Positions 44,869 to 56,900 of a DNA stretch of 64,000 bases are shown here, one piece after another. Each line of letters begins with the position of its first letter. Within the stretch, counting starts at the first letter, position 1. Source of the stretch: Coix lacryma-jobi var. lacryma-jobi (lineage: Eukaryota; Streptophyta; Magnoliopsida; Poales; Poaceae); NCBI GenBank assembly GCA_009763385.1, contig CM019827.1, forward strand, positions 112,247,204 through 112,311,203. Reading direction: 5' to 3'. The position numbers were made by a program, and so were the translations under genes. The notes beneath the pieces were generated by a model. That model was not told the DNA's origin. It was given only the letters and a program-made list of their open reading frames with translations, and did no database searches.

Positions 44869-45395
44869 TCACCCTCTTCTGTAGGGTCATGGTGCATGCG
44901 TTAGCCCTTAGGCTTTTGTCTCCTTGCCCTCTCTCTTTTGGAGGGTCGAGTTGAACGCATTAGCCCTTAGGCTTTCGTCTCCTCGCCCTCTCTCTTTTGG
45001 AGGGTCGAGGTGCATGCATTAGCCCTTAGGCTTTCGTCTCCTCGCCCTCTCTCTTTTGGAGGGTCGAGGTGAATGCATTAGCCCTTAGGCTTTCGTCTCC
45101 TCGCCCTCTCTCTTTTGGAGGGTCGAGGTGAATGCGTTAGCCCTTAGGCTTTCGTCTCCTCGCCCTCTCTCTTTTGGAGGGTCGAGGTGAATGCGTTAGC
45201 CCTTAGGCTTTCGTTTCCTCGCCCTTTCTCTTTTGGAGGGTCGAGGTGAATGCCTTAGCCCTTAGGCTTTCGTTTCCTCGCCCTCTCTCTTTTGGAGGGT
45301 CGAGGTGCATGCATTAGCCCTTAGGCTTTCGTCTCCTCGCCCTCTCTTTTTTGGAGGGTCGAGGTGAATGCATTAGCCCTTAGGCTTTTTGGGGT
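44869..45395. repeat. 59-bp minisatellite in element E (about 9 copies)
   Basis: GAGGGTCGAGGTG...TTAGCCCTTAGGCTTTCGTC...TCGCCCTCTCTCTTTTG repeats with starts at about 44941, 45000, 45059, 45118, 45177, 45236, 45295 and 45354, and a diverged first copy near 44882. It is unrelated in sequence to the 89-bp array. The following 45396-45694 has no recognised gene. Confidence 0.9.
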
Positions 45396-45694
45396 TGCTA
45401 AATCTCTTTCGTGCTTTTGTCAGAAGGAGATGTGCAACCTTTTTGTTTAATTTGACATTGCCGATAAGCAAGCATGACGATAGCTTGTTTCGGCGTACGA
45501 CACTTTTTGACTTCTCTCTTTTGGGGGGTTTCATGTCTATTAGCTTTAGCATGGGTACAAAGGATTGCCTCATTAAAAAACCTCACGCCTTTTGAATAAA
45601 GGATCCCCTGTGAGGAAAAAGAGTGCCAATCCCCTTAAAACTGTAAAAGACTAAAGAAAAGCGAAAACTTAAAACAAGGTCACATGATCTTGAA

Positions 45695-48600
45695 TTACGG
45701 GTAGAAGCGATGCAGGTTGTCTGCGTTCCAGGTGTGAGTGGTTTCATCGCCTTCATCATTGAGGAGCCGAAAGGTTCTTGGGGCGATCATGCTTGAAACG
45801 ACGAATGGTCCATACCATTGCGATTGTAGTTTTCCTTGTTTGTCTGGATGCCTGATGATTACCATATCGCCAGGTTTGATGTCCTTGCGAAGCATTTTCT
45901 TGCCTCTCCAAGCTTTCGTCTCTTCGTGATACTTGTCAAGATTACTTGCTGCTTCAATTCTTGTGGTTTCATTTTCCTCAATGTTGACGAAACGTTGTAT
46001 AGACGATGAAGTCGGTACCTCTGTGCGAAAAGACCCTAGCTTTATCTCTTCTGGTGTTACAGCCTCTTCGCCGTATAGCAGGCGAAAGGGTGTGAAACCA
46101 GTTGCTCTTGATGTTGATATGTTGTGCCCCCAAACTAATGTTGTCAACTGCAAAGCCCATTTTCCTTTTGGCGAGTCGAATAAGGATTTTGCTACTGCCG
46201 TGAATATTAGTCCATTTGCCCTTTCTACTGCCCCGTTGCTCTGCGGGTGATTGACAGATGCGAAAGCCAGCTTTATGTTGAACTCATCGCAAAAACTTCT
46301 GAATTGCGTGGAATCGAACCGTTTCCCATTGTCCACTGTAATATAGGATGATCCTTTGCCAGACGAAACGGATCAAAGTTCCGGATGTGATTTTAGCCAA
46401 AGCTTTTGCTTCTATCCACTTTGTGAAATATTCTAGCGCTACTGCTGCAAAGCGAAGGTTTCCTGGAGCGGTGGGCAATGGTCCGACTATGTCCACTCCC
46501 CATCTCTGTAATGGCCAAGTTGGTATTATTGGTTTAGTCGGGTTTGCCGGAGCATTTTGCTTGTTGGCGAACATCTGGCAATTCTCGCACTTTCTGACCA
46601 ATTCCTTTGCATCTTCCGCCGCGTTTGGCCAATAGAAACCTTGTCTTATTGCTCTATGGGCGATTTCATGTGCCCCTCTGTGAGCACCACAAGATCTGGA
46701 ATGGATTTCAGTTAGCAATTGAATTTCCTGAGATCTGCTGATACACTTGAGTAGTGGAGCTACAACTCCGCTTCTGTATAAGTCGTTCCCAATGATGAAG
46801 TAACACTTTGTTCTGGCTTTCATCCTCTCCATCTGTTGATTATCTAGCGGTTCATATGTGCCGGACAAGAAAGCATATATTGGTGATCTCCAATCTTCAC
46901 TTGTGATGGCATGAATCGCCAATGGCTTTTCTTCTTCTTCTTTGACTGCTTTAACTGTCAACGTCTGAAAGAATACATCAGGCGGTAGCGGAGCACCTAC
47001 TGCCGCTGCTTTTGCCAATTCGTCGGCTTCGCTATTGTCAGCTCTAGGGATGTGCTTCAAAGTGAAACCCGAAAAATACTTTTCCATTCGTCTTATTGCC
47101 GATAGATATTTTATTAAGTCTGGCTCTCTTGCAACGAAATTCTTTTTGACTTGGCCAACAACTACCTGCGAATCTGACTTTACTATGCATCTTCTGACTC
47201 CCAATGCTCTGAGTTTTCGCAGGCCTAGCAGAACTGCTTTGTATTCGGCGGTGTTGTTAGTAGAAAGGAACTGCAGTTTTGCAGCATATCGAAGTTTTGG
47301 GCCAGATGGCGGTGTCAAGATGGCAGAAATGCTTGCGCCTGCCGCACCCCATGCTCCGTCACAATGTACTGTCCATGTTGGCTCATCAAACTGAACTGTT
47401 GTGTCGGAAGCGGACGGTGTCCAATCGGCGATGAAATCTGCCAGTACTTGCGACTTGATGGCTGATCTGTGCTCGAAGTCTATTGCAAATTCATTCAATT
47501 CGGCAGCCCATTTGCCTATTCTGCCAATAGCTTCACTGTTGCGGAACAGAGCTCCTAGCGGTTGAGCTGACAATACCCTAATATGATGTGCCTGAAAATA
47601 ATGTTTCAGCTTCCTGGAGGCCATTACCACTGTGTATGCAATTTTTTCTAACTCTGAATAGTTTAGCTTAGCACCTGATAATGCCTCTGAAACGAAATAG
47701 ATTGGGAATTGGTACATTGAATTTTCAGACTCTTTTTCTTCTACTAAGACCGCACTGACTGCGGTAGGAGAAGCTGCCAGATAAAGCAATAGCACAGCTT
47801 TCGGCGAAGGTTTGGATAGGGTAGTGAGCTTTGTCAGATACTGTTTCAGATCGTCGAAAGCTTGTTGCTGCTCGGGACCCCATTCGAACAAGTCTGTGTT
47901 TCTTAGGGTTCTGAAAAAAGGGAGACCCCCTTTCGGCGGATCTTGCTATGAACCTGTTCAACGCTGCCAATCTGCATGTTAGCCTTTGAACTTGTTTTGT
48001 ATTTTTTGGCGGTTGCATGTTTGTAATTGCCGCAATCTTATCTGGATTTGCTTCGATTCCTCTTGCCGAAACCAAACACCCGAGTAACTTGCCTTTCTGA
48101 ATACCGAAGATACATTTGTCCGGGTTGAGCTTAAGACCGCTCTTGCGCATGTTCATGAAAGTTTCCGTCAAATCTTGAATATGTGTTTCTTTCTTGTCAC
48201 TCTTGACTACAATGTCATCGACATAAGCTAGCAAATTGACTCCCTTTTGCTGAACGAAAACCTCATCTGTCATTCTGGAGAAAGTTGGTCCAGCATTTCT
48301 TAACCCTTCCGGCATGCGACGGTAGCAATATGTTCCGCCTGGGGTGATGAAACTTGTTTTCTCCTCGTCATCCGTGTTTAGCCAAATTTGGTGATACCCA
48401 GAGAAACAATCTAAAAGGCTCATCATTTTACATCCTGCTGCAGTATCTACCAACTTGTCAATCCGGGGCAAAGGGTATGGATCTTTCGGGTAATGCTTGT
48501 TCAGATCAGTGAAATCAACACACATTCGCCACTTCCCATTCTTCTTTTTCACCATTACCACGTTTGCTAGCCATTCTGGGTATTGTACTGGCCTGATGAC

Positions 48601-48880
48601 TCCTGCGTCCAAAAGTCGCTGTACTTCCGCACTTGCTGCCTCTGCCCTTTCTGTTGACATCTTCCTTAGCTTTTGCTTTCTTGGTATGCACCCTTTTGCG
48701 ACATTCAAGCTATGTTGCGCTAGGTTTCGGCTAACCCCTTGCAGATCTTCGCTGACCAGGCGAATACATCTGTGTTTTGGTGAAGGAACGATACCAATTC
48801 TTCTTGTTTGGGAATGGACAAGTCTGAACCGATATGAATGCATCTGTCCGGTACTGCTTCACTAAGTGGTACCTTGATAG
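45695..48880 (-). pseudogene. Element E RT, dual RNase H and integrase, frameshifted
   Basis: Reverse transcriptase in 48843-47930 (MVKKKNGKWRMCVDFTDLNK, catalytic LLAYVDDIVVKS). After a frameshift near 47930, the frame 47891-46360 has the connection region (FEWGPEQQQAFDDL) and a second RNase H with its acidic residues visible (VHCDGAWG, NNTAEYKAVLLGL, VKSDSQVVV, PRADNSEADEL). Integrase follows: zinc domain (HSRSCGAHRGAHEIAH, CENCQMF), core WGVDIVGPLP, then after a frameshift near 46360 VDNGKRFDSTQFRSF and NGAVERANGLI. Two compensating shifts at about 48870 and 48750 join it to the gag-protease frame. Catalytic residues look retained. Only indels inactivate it. Confidence 0.9.
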
Positions 48881-51300
48881 TGTCTTCTGCGCTTCGGCCC
48901 TTGAATTGATTTCGTTGTCTTGCTCTGGTACTGCCTGTACTGACTTTTGGCTACCTCATTTATCAGACTATATCCAGGCGTTGGTTTGCCCTCTATCCGC
49001 CTTGAGGCTATTTGGTCACCATGTACTGTTATTATGCCGAAAGGTGATGGCATTTTCATGCAAAGATAACTTTGCTTTATTACCACCTCGAACTTGTTTG
49101 TGAAACCTCTGCCGAAGATTGCTGTGTATGGGTAGTCCATATTGACTATATCAAATATGATATTTTCGGTCCGCACTCTTTTGCCATCCTGAAAAGACAC
49201 TGGAATTGACTTCTTCCCAATGGCATCAATTTTTCTTCCGCCGAAACCATATAACGAATTTCCTGCCGGTTCAAGTGTTCTTCTGTCCAACTCCATGGAT
49301 TCGAAAGCCTTGATGAAAAGAATATCGGCAGAGCTGCCAGTATCGATCAAAATGTTATGCAAGGTGTAACCGGCCACATTTGCCGTAGCGACGAAAGCAT
49401 CGAAATGAGGATAATCTCGGACTTGGAAATCGCTTTCGTCAAAGGTTATGGGAGCCAAAGACCAAGCTGGCCTGTTTAACGGCATCTTTGGAGTTATTGT
49501 CAAAACTCTTCTGTCATATTCCTTTCTCGCCCTTTTGCTTTGATGCTCTAGATTGGATCCGCCTGTGATAGCGAATATGTGACCTCTCGATGGTAGTATG
49601 TTGTTTACAGTTTGTTGCTCTGGCGCTTCTTCACGCTTTGCATTAGGCTGAGCTGACTGTTGGCGTTCTGGCAAGGCCGGCGACGAAATTGCTACCAAAA
49701 GCGATGGGTTTTGAGGTTGATGATAAACCAGGTAAGGCGGATGCTGCCATGCATATGGGTTGCTGGCGTAGCTATGCATGAAGCTTGGTTGAGGCATCAT
49801 ATTGTTTCCCATTGGATGGTATGGCTGTGAATAGAATTGGCTTGATGAGCTTTCTACTCTTGGGGAGTTGTGGTAGATATGCTTGGGCGCCTCATTGCCC
49901 TTGGCTGCATCATCTTTCGCCTTTAGCTCTTTCGCCATCTTACTGTATCGGCAGTCACGCGTGTAATGACCTGCATCTTCGCCGCATACAGCACAATAGG
50001 GGGGTTTTAGTCCTCTTCCTCTACCTCTTCCGTCTCTTCCGCCGAAAGGTCCACGTCCTCCACGACCTCCTCGTTGAGCTCTGTCGAAAGGGCGAAACTG
50101 AGGTGGTTGAATTTGATTATCTTCTTGCTTTCGATCTGGTTTTGACTGAGCTGAATCTTCTTGTAAGGAATTTACTGCTCGGAAAGGTCTCACATTTCGC
50201 TGATTTGCCAGATTTGATGGCCTTGTGCTTCTGTCTGCTTGCTTCTGTAGGTTTTGTGCTGCCTTTCGCCTTTTGAAGTCGTCATCAGATCTGGCGTATC
50301 GTCTCACCTCAAAAAGCTCCTTCACCGTGTCAGGCGGTTCTCTTGCGAAATGGGATGCACATTGACCAATAGCTAACCCTTCGATTGCTGCTGCAATTAC
50401 AGTTGCTTCTAGCACATTTGGCACTTGCGCCTTTAGCTGGATGAACCTTCCCAAGTATTCAGACAAAGTTTCATTGTCTCCTTGTGTACAGTTTAACAGA
50501 TCTCTGGTGGTTTTGATTCCTGTGCTATATCCTTGAAAGGTCGACAGAAGGTCGGCCTTGAACTGTTGCCAAGATTGTATCGACAAAGGTTTGATTGACA
50601 TATACCAATCATGGGCAATGTCCTCTACTGCCAGAATAAGAGATTTAGCTAAAGTTGTACTGTCGCCACCTGTAGAGTATACTGCCGTTTCATAGCTTGC
50701 GATGAATTTCCTTGGATTCGTCCTTCCGTCGAAAGGTGGTATTCTTGGCTTGTAATTCGGCGGCCATGGATGAAGTTGCAGCTCCCTAGACAAAGGCGAT
50801 GAAGGGTCGAATGCCTCGTCCTCTTCATCCGAAATTGTATGAATTTGCTGAGGCAAGGTTCCGCCTCCTAAACCGCCACCTTTTCCAATTGCCCTTTGCA
50901 ATTGTTGTATTTCCTTAAGTAGCCCTTCCTTGTGACTCTCGGTCTGCCTGATAGCCACTTTGGCTTGGGTGGCTCTGTTCTGTTCCTCTAACTGATGCAA
51001 CAACTGATTTCGTTCCTGCGCAAGCTTCTCAATTTCTTGCTGGAAAGAGTCCAAAGTCTTCAGGTGCCTTGCTCGATTGGTGATTTTGTCTTCGTCACCA
51101 TTTTCCTCTTCTGCGCCTTCTGGTATCTCTTCCAAATACCCTTCTGGTGTCACTTGCCGATTGCCTGGATGATCCCTAATGACGTCCTGCAGAACTGAGG
51201 CATCCGGCTCGGTCGGCGGTACCTCACTTGGTACAACCGCTGCTGAAGCTGTCGCCTTGGATGATTCGCCAGTTAACCTTGCTCCTTTCTTTGGTGCCAT
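48862..51300 (-). CDS. Element E gag-protease polyprotein
   Basis: An 812-residue open frame from ATG at 51300-51298 (MAPKKGARLTGESS) to TAG at 48862. The frame is open further upstream, but that part lies in the primer site and LTR, so the internal ATG is preferred. N-terminal coiled-coil region (HLKTLDSFQQEIEKLAQERN), retrotransposon gag domain (DWYMSIKPLSIQSWQQFKAD, LSEYLGRFIQLKAQ), a basic Gly-Arg-rich stretch, a CCHC-like knuckle CAVCGEDAGHYTRDC, and an aspartic protease with ILIDTGSSADILFIKAF. It is uninterrupted, unlike the polymerase region downstream, so this copy could still encode gag and protease. Confidence 0.9.
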   Translation of the reverse strand: MAPKKGARLTGESSKATASAAVVPSEVPPTEPDASVLQDVIRDHPGNRQVTPEGYLEEIPEGAEEENGDEDKITNRARHLKTLDSFQQEIEKLAQERNQLLHQLEEQNRATQAKVAIRQTESHKEGLLKEIQQLQRAIGKGGGLGGGTLPQQIHTISDEEDEAFDPSSPLSRELQLHPWPPNYKPRIPPFDGRTNPRKFIASYETAVYSTGGDSTTLAKSLILAVEDIAHDWYMSIKPLSIQSWQQFKADLLSTFQGYSTGIKTTRDLLNCTQGDNETLSEYLGRFIQLKAQVPNVLEATVIAAAIEGLAIGQCASHFAREPPDTVKELFEVRRYARSDDDFKRRKAAQNLQKQADRSTRPSNLANQRNVRPFRAVNSLQEDSAQSKPDRKQEDNQIQPPQFRPFDRAQRGGRGGRGPFGGRDGRGRGRGLKPPYCAVCGEDAGHYTRDCRYSKMAKELKAKDDAAKGNEAPKHIYHNSPRVESSSSQFYSQPYHPMGNNMMPQPSFMHSYASNPYAWQHPPYLVYHQPQNPSLLVAISSPALPERQQSAQPNAKREEAPEQQTVNNILPSRGHIFAITGGSNLEHQSKRARKEYDRRVLTITPKMPLNRPAWSLAPITFDESDFQVRDYPHFDAFVATANVAGYTLHNILIDTGSSADILFIKAFESMELDRRTLEPAGNSLYGFGGRKIDAIGKKSIPVSFQDGKRVRTENIIFDIVNMDYPYTAIFGRGFTNKFEVVIKQSYLCMKMPSPFGIITVHGDQIASRRIEGKPTPGYSLINEVAKSQYRQYQSKTTKSIQGPKRRRHYQGTT

Positions 51301-51316
51301 GGAAAGCTCGAGCAAC

Positions 51317-51334
51317 AACCACGGTGGGTGCCAA
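51317..51334 (-). other. Primer binding site of element E
   Basis: On the minus strand TTGGCACCCACCGTGG begins directly after the LTR end CAACA. The tRNA cannot be assigned with confidence from memory. Confidence 0.6.
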
Positions 51335-52525
51335 TGTTGTTCTGGGCCAAAACCTTGGAACAGTGGTTGTCGCCGAAACACTCGAAAGCACTCAGACAAA
51401 TGGACGAAAGGAGAAAGCAACAGGCGAAACGAACTGCTCTTTATATTGATACTGTAGAATCAGAATCCCTTGTGTACAAAGTCCCAGTCGGGCTCTATTT
51501 ATACTCGTACACACATTTCTACATGGACCAAAATGCCCTTGCGGTCTTCAGAGGTTGTCTTGGGGAGGAAGGCACACCTCAGCCCCCTCCGAAGACGTGT
51601 CGTGGGGCCCACGCGCCGCCAACTCAGCAACCCTCCCAACGAACGCATCATCTCTCTCGCCGGAATCTGTCCCTGCAAAACCGGGTATCGATCGACGATA
51701 ATCTTATTCGGATTACGAAACCGAAACGAAACCTAACGCTCCTTCACCAAGACAGAAACGACCGTCGATAGCTTCGACGAAAGCAACGCTTCGCTCGGTT
51801 GACGATAGCGTTGACGAAAGCAACGCTTCGCTCGAGCGGAAGAAACTCTCCACTCAGCAGACGATAGTTTTGACGAAAGCAATGCTTCGCTCGGTTGACA
51901 ATAGCGTTAACGAAGGCAACGCTTCGCTCGAGCGGAAGCAACTCTCCGCTCAGCAGACGATAGCTTCGACGAAAACAAAGCTTCGCTTGGTTGACGATAG
52001 CGCTGACGAAAGCAACGCTTCGCTCGAGCGGAAGCAACTCTTCGCTCAGCAGATGATAGTCCTGACGAAAGCAACGCTTCGCTCGGTTGACGATAACGTT
52101 GACGAAAGCAACGCTTCGCTTGGCTGACGATAGTTTTGACGAAAGCAACGCTTCGCTCGAGCAGAAGCAACTCTCCACACAGCAGACGATAGTTTTGACG
52201 AAAGCAACGCTTCGCTCGGTTGACGATAGCGTTGACGAAGGCAACGCTTCGCTTGATTGACGATAGCCTTGGCGAAAGCAACGCTTCGCTCGGTTGACGA
52301 TAGCGTTGACGAAAGCAACGTTTCGCTCGGTTGATGATAGCGTTGACGAAAGCAACGCTTCGCTCGGTTGATGATAGCGTTGACAAAGGCAACGCTTCGC
52401 TTGATTGACGATAGCCTTGGCGAAAGCAACGCTTCGCTCGGTTGACGATTATGCGCCTCGTTCGATCACGCGGCGATGCCTGAAAGGAGGTACCGGGGGC
52501 CGAAACTATTGTCCTTCTCCCAACA
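51335..52525 (-). repeat. 5' LTR of element E
   Basis: 1,191 bp, TGTTGTTCTGGG to CCCAACA, matching 37103-38256 with scattered substitutions and one extra 37-bp unit. TATA box TATAAATAG on the minus strand at 51502-51494. Confidence 0.9.
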
Positions 52526-52538
52526 GGTATTTATAGCC
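52526..52538 (-). repeat. Last fragment of element C 5' LTR, fused to element F LTR
   Basis: GGTATTTATAGCC continues the C LTR beyond element E (compare 17237-17249). At GCC the sequence switches to the F LTR (compare AAGGCCACACAAACC at 63340-63354). Confidence 0.75.
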
Positions 52539-53997
52539 ACACAAACCTATGCAACTAGTGCTTCAAACACGGGGGAGCTCCTACACAATCTAGCAAGCAA
52601 AGCACAAAGCCTAAGCTCACTGGCAATGCTCAATAACAAGACTACACAAGCCAAATTAGAGAGCTCAACTTAGCTACACAAACTAAACAACTAAACACTA
52701 GCACAAAAGATAGTATTGCAGTGCAAGCTAGTGTAAAGATCAGGTGGTCGGTACTACAGGGCTGTTAGGCCGGTACTACCGACGTCGGTACTACCGGGCT
52801 GTTAGGCCGGTACTACCGAGCACCTGCAGGAAGCTACGAAATCGAAGTGGATGAGATGCAATCTCAGATCTGGCAATTACCCCACTTCCCTAGATGATGT
52901 AGATGATGAATGTAGCTTCCCCAAGTCTTGGTCCCTTGCCAAATGGTAGATCGAGTCTTCCCAACCTAAGATAGAGTGAAGGGGGAGGGAAGAACACGAA
53001 GAACACAAACAAGCGTAATATGCAAGGAATAAGAACAATAAGAGCAACAAGAGGCGGGGACACAAGATTTTATCCCGAGGTTCACTTGGTTGCCACCAAG
53101 CTAGTCCCCGTTGAAGCAAGCCCAAGGTTGCCGCCGATCCTCTCGCTAGTGGTGACACTAAGCCAACCTCTCCACGATGGAGTGCTCACCAAGAGCTCTA
53201 GCTTTTGATCCGGCCGGACCACTTGGCGCTCTTCACGCCTCTTTCCACTAGAGTTGCTCTTCGCGATCTCTCGCGGGGCGAGCACAATGCCCCTCACAAA
53301 GCTTCTCCGGAGCCACGCACAATCTTCACGCGGGCTTCACGACGGAGACACGCACCAAGCCGTCTAGGAGGTGGCAACCTCCAAGAGTAATAAGCACCAC
53401 CGGCTTGCAACTCGAACACCTAGTGCCACTCGATGCAATCTCTCAAAGCAACGCACTAGAATCGCTCACTCGCAACACAATCGGATAAGCACTAAAGCAT
53501 ATGTGTGTTAGAGGGCTCCTAAGCACTTCCCAACTTTGGACACAAAGTCCCTAGGGTGCTCAACCTTTCCCAAGGGCCGGCCACCCCTCTATTTATAGAG
53601 GGGAGCCACCAACTAGCCGTTTTCCCCTTCTCCCGAGCTTCCACGCCTTCGGTCGGTACTACCGACCCAAGGACCGGCACTACCGGCGGTCCAAAAGACC
53701 GTTAGAAATGACTTTCTAACACGGGCGGTAGTAGGGTCGGTACTACCTTCCCCGGTACTACCGGCCTTATAGCGGTACTACCGGTAGGCCAAATCTAGAT
53801 CTACACAGAACGCTCCCAAACTTCCTCCAAACCTCGGTACCACCGACCCCTAGGGTCGGTACTATCGTGGCCCGGTACTACCGGTCATATGGCGGTACTA
53901 CCGGTAGGCCAAACCGTCTCTCGAACAGAGAGTTTGCGCGCTGCGTACAGGGGTCGGTAGTAGGGTCGGTACTACCGGCCTTATGGCGGTACTACCT
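52537..53997 (-). repeat. Element F 3' LTR, U5-side part, truncated
   Basis: Lacks about the last 215 bases found in the 5' LTR (63127-63342). Contains the GGTACTACC motif cluster (53640-53997), and CTCTATTTATAG near 53588 may include the TATA box. The ORFs at 53158-52877 and 63963-63682 are the same LTR sequence and are not taken as genes. Confidence 0.8.
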
Positions 53998-56900
53998 TGT
54001 AACACCCCGGGTGTTTAATTAATTAAAATAAATTAGAATTTAATTAGGAAAATGGCCAAAACCCTAGATGGAGGAAAATCCTAGCCAGATGTTTGTTGCA
54101 TTCATGCCGTTGCATAATTTTTATTGGGAGAAAAATAATTTTTGTTAAACCCGAATAGGGCGAATCGGGTTTATTCTATTTAGAAAATAAATAAAAGGTT
54201 TATGAAAATTTTACAAAATCAAAGTCAAAGTTTTATTTGCCAAAACCTAGGAAAATATTTCCAAAACTCTGCAAAAGTTATTTGATTTCAAACCGATTTG
54301 AAATTGGATTTCAAATGATTTTGCAAAGAGAAAAGAAAAAGAAAAAAAAGGGGCAAGCCCTCCTCTCCCTCTCCTTCCGGCCTTTTTCTTGGCCCGATCC
54401 GCCTGGCCCGTGAAACCCTCTCCCCCTCCTCGCTTCCCCGACCGGCCCAGCCTCACCCCTGCTCCTCCCTTCTCCTCACCGGCCTGGGCCGATCCCGCCG
54501 GCCCATCTCCTCCCGCGCGCAAACTGGCCAGCCCGCCCTTGGGCCAAGCTGACGCACCGGCCCGCCTCGTCGCTTTCCCCCTCCGCTCTAGACCCAGCGG
54601 CCCACGAAGCCGCGGCCTCATCGTCCCTCTCTCACGCGCGCTACAGCGGCTGTACCGCGTTTTCCCCCTTACCCGCTGACAGGTGGACCCCGCCGATCAG
54701 GTCGTCATCCTCCCCAACCTCCTCCCGCGAACCTCACGCACTGGCTTCGAGCGCCATCTGCGCTCCACCGTACCCGCGCCCGCTCGCATCTCCCTCTCCC
54801 CTCCCCCTCTGTATCGTCAAATAGACGGCCGAATCGACGTCTGTGCGAGCCGCCGCCACTCCCCCTCGCCTTCCCGTACTCTCCCTCCGTCTCCGGCGCC
54901 TGCACCCACCGGAGATGAGCACTGCGTCCGCCGCCGTGGCACAACCTCGCCGTCGCCAGCCGTCTAGGAGCCAGTAACGGCGTCACCGACCCCTCCATCG
55001 TACCTAGGGTGAGCTCCTCTCTCGATCCCAACCCTCCCCGTCATCTCTACTGGCCCTAGGTCGTATCCCGAGCAAGCCCGGCGAACGCATCCATGGCGCC
55101 GCCGCGGACCACCCCTCCCTGGTCCATCTCCGGCGATGAGAACCCCACCACCGAGCCCATGGTGAGCCTCCCTCCCTGTTCCACCCTCTCCCGCAGTCTC
55201 TATCGAACTCTCGGGCCACCTCCGAGCTCACGCCGGCGAGCCCCTGGCGGCGCCGATGGAGCACCAACGTCCCCTCTCTGGCCGGCACGCACCCTTCTTT
55301 CCCCTTCCTCCTTGGCCCTCCGATCCGGAACGGAGGGTGTAGATTAGATCTTCGGTGAAAGGGTATGAGCCGGGTGCACCAGCGCCATGAGCTCGGTCCA
55401 CCCCGCCACGACAGCAGGCTCACCGCATGTGTGGTGCACCGCGCGAATGGCCGTGCGCCATCTGTCCGCCAAGTCAGCGCCACGCCAGCCGCCTTCGCCA
55501 CGCGTCGCGTGTTTTACAAAAGAGACCCTGCCTTTTATTGAAATCAACCCGCCGTCCGTTCGGCATTGTTCACTGAGTCTGGCAAACCTTTCGGTTTAGC
55601 CCCTGAACTTTTTTCTAAATGAGGCCCGGTCCGCTGCACGTTCATTTTCTAGTTTTTGATTTATTTTAAATGCAAAATGAGTTCAACTTATTTACAGATT
55701 TGCCACTGAGATTCAAAAGCCCATAACTTGCTCATTTTAACTCTGTTTCGACCCGTTCAACTTGCGTTAGATTCGTCTCGTCGAGCTCTACGTAGTAGAT
55801 CAGTTTACGTTTTGTTTTCCTACTATTGATGTATTGTTTCTTATATTGCTTTGTTTGGGCCATGTATCGATGTGTGATCCAGAGAGTGCGGAGTACAAGG
55901 ACGCTCCAGACCCTTCTTGTGATCCTGCAGTTTCGACCCAGCCCGAAGGCAAGTGTTCTTGAACATCTTGCACCTATGATTTATTTTACTTTTGGTATTA
56001 GAGTAGCTAGATCCTGTAGTTGCATGCTTGTCATTAATTTGAATCCCATGTTAGGGTTTACTAGATTTTGTTTATATTATCCTTGTCGCCTGGTTTGGGT
56101 TGTTCGGGTAGAAGTCATGCTTAGCCCTGCAGTCATGTCGGGATGGGATGGTGGCCAATAATAATAAATTCTTATTAATGAACTATGAAACAATGTGGAC
56201 ATGGTAATTTTGTAGTAACATGGTTATTAGGAAAATCCGGCAGGATGGACCCGTATTGGTGGTTTTGTGCCGTGGGATTCGGCAGCTGGTTTTGTTTTCT
56301 GGTTCTGGGCTCGTGCTAGACATATCTTGCCTGGATCCCTAGGACCCGGTTCTCGAAGCCTATAACCCGGCTTAACAGCGCAGCCATGAGATCTGTATGG
56401 ACTGGACCTGGCTAATTAATTAGTTTCCTTCAAGTTATGCTACACGGGGGTTGTATAGTGGCTCAAGAGGGGTCCCTTGGGGTCGTTGACTTATGGACAG
56501 GGGAGAAACCTTAGAGTACGTGTAACACAGACTTGGAGGGGCTTTGTAAAGGCCTTGCAGTGCAACCCGCTATGCACCTCGGCAGTGTTTAGCGTGACGG
56601 GTAATGCACGACTCATGGGTAACGATGTGCAACCTCTGCAGAGTGTAAAACTGATATATCAGCCGTGCTCACGGTCACGAGCGGCTTGGACTTCTTCGGG
56701 ATTAGTTGGTTACTGGTTACTGGTTCGGGTCATCTGATGGACTTCAGGTGCGGTTGCCTGATGGACTTCAGGTGTGGGTACTTGGTGCGACTCCAAGTGC
56801 GGTTGCTTGGTGTGAATCCAAGTGTTGGTTGCTCGGTGTGACTCCGAGTGTGGTCTTGCTCGGTGCAACTCCGAGTGTTGTTACTTTTCTACAGTGTCTG

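Larger units (their letters stand above)
37103..52525 (-). mobile_element. Ty3/gypsy element E (Tat/Grande-like) with antisense gene
   Basis: 15.4-kb element with terminal TGTTG/CAACA and a perfect GGTAT duplication (37098-37102 and 52526-52530). On the minus strand: 5' LTR, primer site, gag-protease, reverse transcriptase, two RNase H domains, integrase, two minisatellite arrays, a gene in the opposite orientation, polypurine tract, 3' LTR. Extra and antisense ORFs between integrase and the 3' LTR are known in the Tat lineage (for example Grande). Gag-pol contains several frameshifts. Confidence 0.9.

Noticed and set aside
52877..53158. 93-codon ORF also present unchanged at 63682-63963
   Set aside because: Identity of the two copies is explained by their being the two LTRs of element F. 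The sequence is low-complexity and has no gene context.
54247..55601. Several overlapping GC-rich ORFs that might be a host gene
   Set aside because: They lie inside LTR-like element G between its termini, overlap on both strands and show only Pro/Arg/Ser-rich composition.
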